Below are positions 59,805 through 64,000 of a DNA stretch of 64,000 nt, piece by piece; the first letter of the stretch is position 1, and each line of letters starts with the position of its first letter. The notes beneath the pieces were generated by a model. It was not told the origin of the DNA, did not search any database, and saw only the letters and a program-made list of their open reading frames with translations. The DNA is taken from NCBI GenBank assembly GCA_019096155.1, contig JAHCVI010000001.1, positions 2,542,001 through 2,606,000 on the forward strand, in the 5' to 3' direction. The position numbers and the translations under genes are program-made. The DNA comes from Staphylotrichum longicolle. Its lineage: Eukaryota > Ascomycota > Sordariomycetes > Sordariales > Chaetomiaceae.

Positions 59805-61000
59805 ATGCTCCGACTCGTCGCAGCACTCTTGGCCGTGGCGGCTCTCCCGGCAATCACACCCACCGCCCTCGCAAGTCCGCAAGGAGGGACCGCGGCCGCG
59901 ACGACGGCACAACAGCCCGCGGGCACACCAGCGGCGCCGGTAGCTTGCAACAACTCGCCCGAGTTGTGCTCCCGCGCCTACAGCAACATCACTCACATGG
60001 GGGCCCACGACAGCGCCTTCCTCCGAGACGCCAGCACGGGCAACAGCATCGCGGGCAACCAGTACTACAACGCCACCGTCGCGCTGTCGGCCGGCATCCG
60101 ATTGCTCCAAGCCCAAGTCCACCTGTCCTCATCCACCCTCCGGCTCTGCCACACCCTCTGCGAGCTGCTGGACGCGGGGCCCCTGGATGCCTGGCTGGCC
60201 AAGATCAAAGCCTGGCTCGACGGCAACCGCAACGAGGTCGTCACCCTCCTGTTGGTCAACGCCGACAACCAGCCGGCCTCGGCCTTTGCCGCGGCCTTTT
60301 CCAGCTCGGGCATCGCCAGCTACGCCTTCACCCCGCCTTCTTCCTCCTCCTCCAACAACAACAACACCACCATCGCCTGGCCGACCCTCCAGGCCCTCAT
60401 CGCAGCCAACACGCGGCTGGTGACCTTCATCGCGGGCATCACACCCGACGCAAACCACCCGTACCTCCTCAACGAGTTCGACCACGCCTTCGAGACGCCC
60501 TACAACGTCACGTCGCTCGCCGCCTTCGGCTGCGCCCTCGACCGGCCCGGCACGGCCAACTCGTCGGCCGCGGCCCTCGCGGCGGGCCTGCTGCCGCTGG
60601 TCAACCACTTCGCCTACGCCAGCCTGGCGCAGGGCGTCGAGATCCCCGACGCAAGCGACATCGACACAACCAACAGCCCGTCCGAGACCCAGGTCGGCGC
60701 GCTGGGGCGGCACGTCAGCGGGTGCGTGGCCGAGTGGGGCGGGTCAAGCCCGTGTTCGTGCTGGTCGATTTCTGGGATCGGGGCCCTGCCGTCGAGGCGG
60801 CCGATCGGGTCAATGGGGTGGTGGGGAGCGGGAGGGTGCCCGTCCCGTCGGCGGCGCCGGGGAGGGTGTGCGCGAGGGGGTGGCTGCGGTGGTGGGTCAG
60901 GTTATGGGTGAGGTGGATGGGGTTCTGGGAGTTTGTGTGTCTGTTGTTGTTTAGAGGGGGCTGGAGAGAGGTGTGGAAACTGGCACGCTTGGTGTTGTGA
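59805..61000 (+). CDS. Secreted PLC-like phosphodiesterase with an apparent frameshift
   Basis: The start is ATG at 59805, opening a signal peptide (MLRLVAALLAVAALPAITP). After a Thr/Ala/Pro-rich linker comes a PLC-like phosphodiesterase TIM barrel: CNNSPELCSRAYSNITHMGA with HDSAF, then LSAGIRLLQAQVH, then WLDGNRNEVVTLLLVN, then NEFDHAFETPYNVTS. Proteins of this type are extracellular and mostly of unknown substrate. Near 60740 the frame stops matching: the conserved PVFVLVDFWDRGP and AVEAADRVNG continue in the next frame, so one base appears to be missing. With the shift the gene runs to the stop at 61000 and ends in a Trp/Arg/Leu-rich tail; without it the frame ends at 60911 in Gly/Arg-rich nonsense. 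Several N-glycosylation sites are present. Confidence 0.8.
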
Positions 61001-61881
61001 GAAGTTTGGAGCAGGTTCATCAAGTGGCACATATCCATGATGGCAACGGTACCATTGTTTGTTTACTCCAAATAGAACGGAAAGAAGAGAGAGCATGTTG
61101 CAACAGATAAATTACGAAATCCTCCATATAAGAAAGAGAAGGTCCCGTACTCAAAAAGCATTGCGTTGGTCTCGTCTAATGTGCTGCCCAGCTGCTTCCA
61201 GGAAGACAGAGGGCGCGCATCCTGGCTCAAGAACAGCCGCGGGGCGGGATAGCTGAACGAATCAGGCAGAAGACGAAAGGGCAGATAGAAATAAAGAGAT
61301 GGGTATACAACAAGGAGAAGGTGAGGGTGAGAACACGCTGTGTGTACTTCGACCTGGGTTGACCGTCACACAGAACGGAGCATTTTGTCCCAATCACCGT
61401 AAAAAAAAAACCATGGAACAGTCAATACCGACAAGATAGGAAAATCCCCGGTATTGCCTACATGAGACTGTGAACGATGGCCTGCAAATTCAGTAAGCGA
61501 AGTGGTCGCGAGACTTGTACGATCAGCCGAATTGAGTTGTGGAAGTTGAAGGGAGAAGACAAGTGAAAAATTTTGGAGCAGAGACAAAACACTCGCCCGC
61601 AGCTGGTTGTCGGAGCTGCAGCTGTCAAGAGAGATGGAAGGGTTTGAGGGTTAGGGTTTTACGGTTCTTCAGGGGTAACCCCCTTGACACTGTCCAGCAA
61701 AAGAACTCGTCGGGAAAGAGAATGACAGGAGATTATGTCTGATATAAGTGTGAATAAAATATGTGTCAGTAAGTTAGAGATACGGTGTAATTCTGTTGAA
61801 TAAAATTACATGGCTTTTCAGACCGTATGAACCGAACTCCCCCTCCGCCCTCCCCCTGTTCCCTCTATCCCGGACTCACCA
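61001..61881. other. Convergent intergenic region
   Basis: Between the 3' ends of the PLC-like gene (plus) and the protease-like gene (minus). It is lower in GC than its surroundings. No gene is supported. Confidence 0.5.
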
Positions 61882-63763
61882 TCAGTGTCTGTCATATCCT
61901 TCTCCGGTTATCCACTTTCCAATGCTAAACCACGAGTCCTCCGGTATTGCATCATCTATTGCCAACGGCCGGACATTAATGACTGGTCTGGTTACCGTCT
62001 CTGGGGAGCCGGCCGAGTGGTAAGTGCTGATGGACGCATTCGATCCGTAGCCGGAGTCGCTGCCCTCAGATCCTGATTGTATCATGGGCCAACTATGCCG
62101 TGGCGGAGAGCTGGCTCTTTCCAAGCCATTGCCTCGTATGGCATCGAGCTGCGGCGTCCCGGCCATATGGAGCAAGTCGGAAACGACACCGACGCTTCGG
62201 ATCCAGGATGCTGAGGCTAGCTCCACAGACTTGGCGCCAAGTCTGGTTCTGATGTCTGCAAAGACATCCATAAGTGGGATAACATAGGCGTCTCCAAGCG
62301 GATCTGAAGCGACAATGTGTCCGATGACCTCGAGGGTGCTCTCATTCACAACCCACGAGCCTGAGTCGCCGTCGCGTATGGCACCTGGGCGTTATTGTCA
62401 GCAATCCACGAACCTCTCAAACTGGTTTCAGGTATTGCCTGGGGGGGCGAAACTTACCCTTCTGGAGAAACGAAACAGCGTACGCTGTGATGAACTTGGT
62501 GCCAGGCCCTAGCATGACTGCGCAAGGCAGGGTGGACAAGGACCCCTTCTTTGGGCCGCCAGATCCTGTCATGACAACCACACCAATGCTTGCCGCGGCC
62601 TTCATAAACGTGGTGTCGACGCCTTGGAGCTCGGGCAACCGTACAGCGCTGTACCCGCTGACATCGTGTGTGGCATTGTAACCCTGCGGCGGGAGGTAGT
62701 TTGGGGCGAGGTGCTCAGGAAGGTGCTCGACGAGCCCCCAGTCGTAGTACTGTCCAACGACAGAGTCATGCCGGTCGCGGCACGATTCCACAACGTTGCC
62801 GATCAGCTGAGCTTTTCCGGCCTTTCGAGACATGACAGCCTTGGAAGAGGCTGCTGGCACGGCATGGTCTGTCGTCAAGCCGTAGCACCGGTCTTGGTTT
62901 GTGGCGTCGACGACCTTGATGAGGCCCCCAAGCGTCGCACTGCTCGCCGAACCCGAGCCAGGGTGTCTTAGTTGGATGGATGTGCCACAGAGGGTCTCGC
63001 AGGGGTTCAGTGGGCGGTGGCCCAGGTCGTTCTCTGGCAGGACAGCTTCGATGCCGTCGTTGCGGGCCGTCTGCTCCGAGGGTTTTCCGAGATCGAAATC
63101 GAAATCTGGCTGGTCGGGGTCGCGGCTGTGTGGCCGGTAGAGCTTTTTCACCTTGCGCTTCTTGAAAAATCTCTTGACCTTGCTCCATCGAGATTTTGGA
63201 CAAAAGGCAACAATGACAGGTTTCGCGTCGGCTGGGCTGCTGCTCGCCTCGCCTAGCATCAGGAGTCGCAGTGAGATGTTAAGAGGCGTGCCGTAGTTGC
63301 CCAACTTCTTTTCGAGGCCTGCACACAACAACGGGCAGATGTCTGACCACCGCTGGCGGACACGGGGCGCGGGTTCCACGTTGAATTTAAAAGCGTTTTT
63401 TCGTTTCTTCACGTAAAAGGGCGTTGGGTCTCCCGGGGGCGGAGGAGTTGTCTGAGCTCCTTCGACTGGAGTTTCTGTGTTGGGGTGGCTCGAAATCGGC
63501 TGCACTTGTCCGTCCTGGACTTGCGTCCCGCTGTCGGCAGTGCGGGGAATCTCAACGTCGACGCTCTCAGCACGAACGCTTTTGGCGGCGCGGGTGCTCG
63601 CTGCAATGTCGTTGCTGGCGTAGCCCGAGTCGCTTGCGGCCTCGCAATGCGGCGAGTCGAGACTGCGAGGGGGTGGGTTGGCGGGGACTGCGAGTCGTTC
63701 TGAGACATTGACGTTTGACATGGACTGAGAGAGGTTTGCGGGATCAGGCATGGCTGTGGTCAT
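61882..63763 (-). CDS. Trypsin-fold serine protease-like protein, intracellular, fungal
   Basis: The start is ATG at 63763 (MTTAMPDPANLSQSMSN). One 73-nt intron (62385-62457, CTGAC branch) joins the frame at KGAIRDGDSGSW; the product is 602 residues. The N-terminal 150 residues are disordered. A conserved-looking region follows (RQRWSDICPLLCAGLEKKLG; GTPLNISLRLLMLGE). The protease-like part carries a plausible triad in the right order: His in GLTTDHAVP, Asp in YYDWGLVE, and Ser in DGDSGSWVV. After this come EVIGHIVASDPLGDAYVIPL and a Ser/Gly-rich tail. No signal peptide is seen, unlike secreted trypsins. Such domains occur in lineage-expanded fungal proteins, often next to NLR-type genes; here there is no such neighbour. 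The active-site assignment is by motif only. Confidence 0.8.
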
Positions 63764-64000
63764 GATGCCGTCCCAGCAGCTTGACTGTGCGTCCCGTCAC
63801 AAACACCCAACATCACTCTTCGGATACAACATGGGTACAACAAGATAGAAGAGATGGGTTCAATCGATGCACCGAGCACCACGGCGGCCTCCCAGACCGA
63901 CGACTGAGCCCGTGGGAAAGCCTGCCCCAGAAGGTCACCAATCACACCTTTTTCGGTGAGCCTTCAACTGCTTATTGGCCGGGCGTTGGCGACGTGGCAG
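63764..64000. other. Right edge of the window
   Basis: This is the 5' flank of the protease-like gene and probably holds its promoter. No other feature is supported. Confidence 0.5.

Noticed and set aside
61539..61742. 67-codon plus-strand frame in the convergent gap
   Set aside because: Short, without signature, and in the expected 3' UTR region of two convergent genes.
1..64000. CRISPR array, insertion sequence, prophage or biosynthetic gene cluster
   Set aside because: The DNA is eukaryotic and intron-rich. No direct-repeat spacer array, transposase, or clustered biosynthetic enzymes were seen.

Overview
The window looks like nuclear DNA of a filamentous ascomycete, most likely a sordariomycete of the Sordariales/Chaetomiaceae kind. 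Coding regions are GC-rich and genes are split by short introns (about 48-136 nt) with fungal signals: GTA/GTG donors, CTAAC or CTGAC branch sites and AG acceptors. The proteins are eukaryotic housekeeping families plus several lineage-limited hypothetical proteins. I saw no bacterial, viral or plasmid features, no intact transposon, no rRNA and no tRNA that I can support. Exon structures were worked out by eye from splice signals and reading-frame continuity.

Layout from left to right. 1-4.76 kb has no gene. 4.76-10.0 kb (-) is a USP-type deubiquitinase of the Ubp12 type. 11.4-14.9 kb (-) is an M16 insulysin-like protease of the Ste23 type. 14.9-19.75 kb has no gene. 19.75-20.7 kb (-) is an Mpp6-like exosome cofactor with a C-terminal CCHC knuckle, divergent from a complex I NDUFS6-type subunit at 21.2-21.9 kb (+). 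22.4-23.2 kb (-) is a small secreted protein with many N-glycosylation sequons. 23.2-26.8 kb holds only a probable decayed gene. 26.8-29.7 kb (+) is a polyQ/proline-rich protein of unknown function. 30.4-31.4 kb (+) is an Efm4-type lysine methyltransferase, convergent with the PP2A scaffold subunit at 31.7-34.0 kb (-). 35.1-37.6 kb (-) is a myotubularin phosphatase (Ymr1), divergent from ribosomal protein uS3/RPS3 at 38.3-39.2 kb (+). 40.5-42.2 kb (-) is a NIPA-type magnesium transporter. 44.5-47.2 kb (-) is a large acidic protein of unknown function, divergent from delta-COP at 48.1-49.8 kb (+). 50.4-53.1 kb (+) is APC/C subunit 4. 53.7-58.0 kb (+) is a Sip3/Lam-type sterol-transfer protein. 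58.2-59.3 kb (+) is a hypothetical protein. 59.8-61.0 kb (+) is a secreted PLC-like phosphodiesterase. 61.9-63.8 kb (-) is a trypsin-fold protease-like protein.

The genes do not form one pathway. This is an ordinary fungal housekeeping block covering ubiquitin turnover, the cell cycle, vesicle coats, phosphoinositides, sterol transfer, translation and respiration. I found no convincing undescribed multi-gene system. The most unusual signals are: (1) an in-frame, coding-like 27-codon extension after the RPS3 TAG stop; (2) three small frame shifts that cancel out inside the PH domain of the Sip3-like gene; (3) a run of small deletions in the conserved C-terminal half of the PP2A scaffold gene, and a single shift in the PLC-like gene, which together suggest either sequence error or real decay; (4) an Mpp6 protein joined to a zinc knuckle; and (5) a decayed gene at 23.9-25.0 kb.
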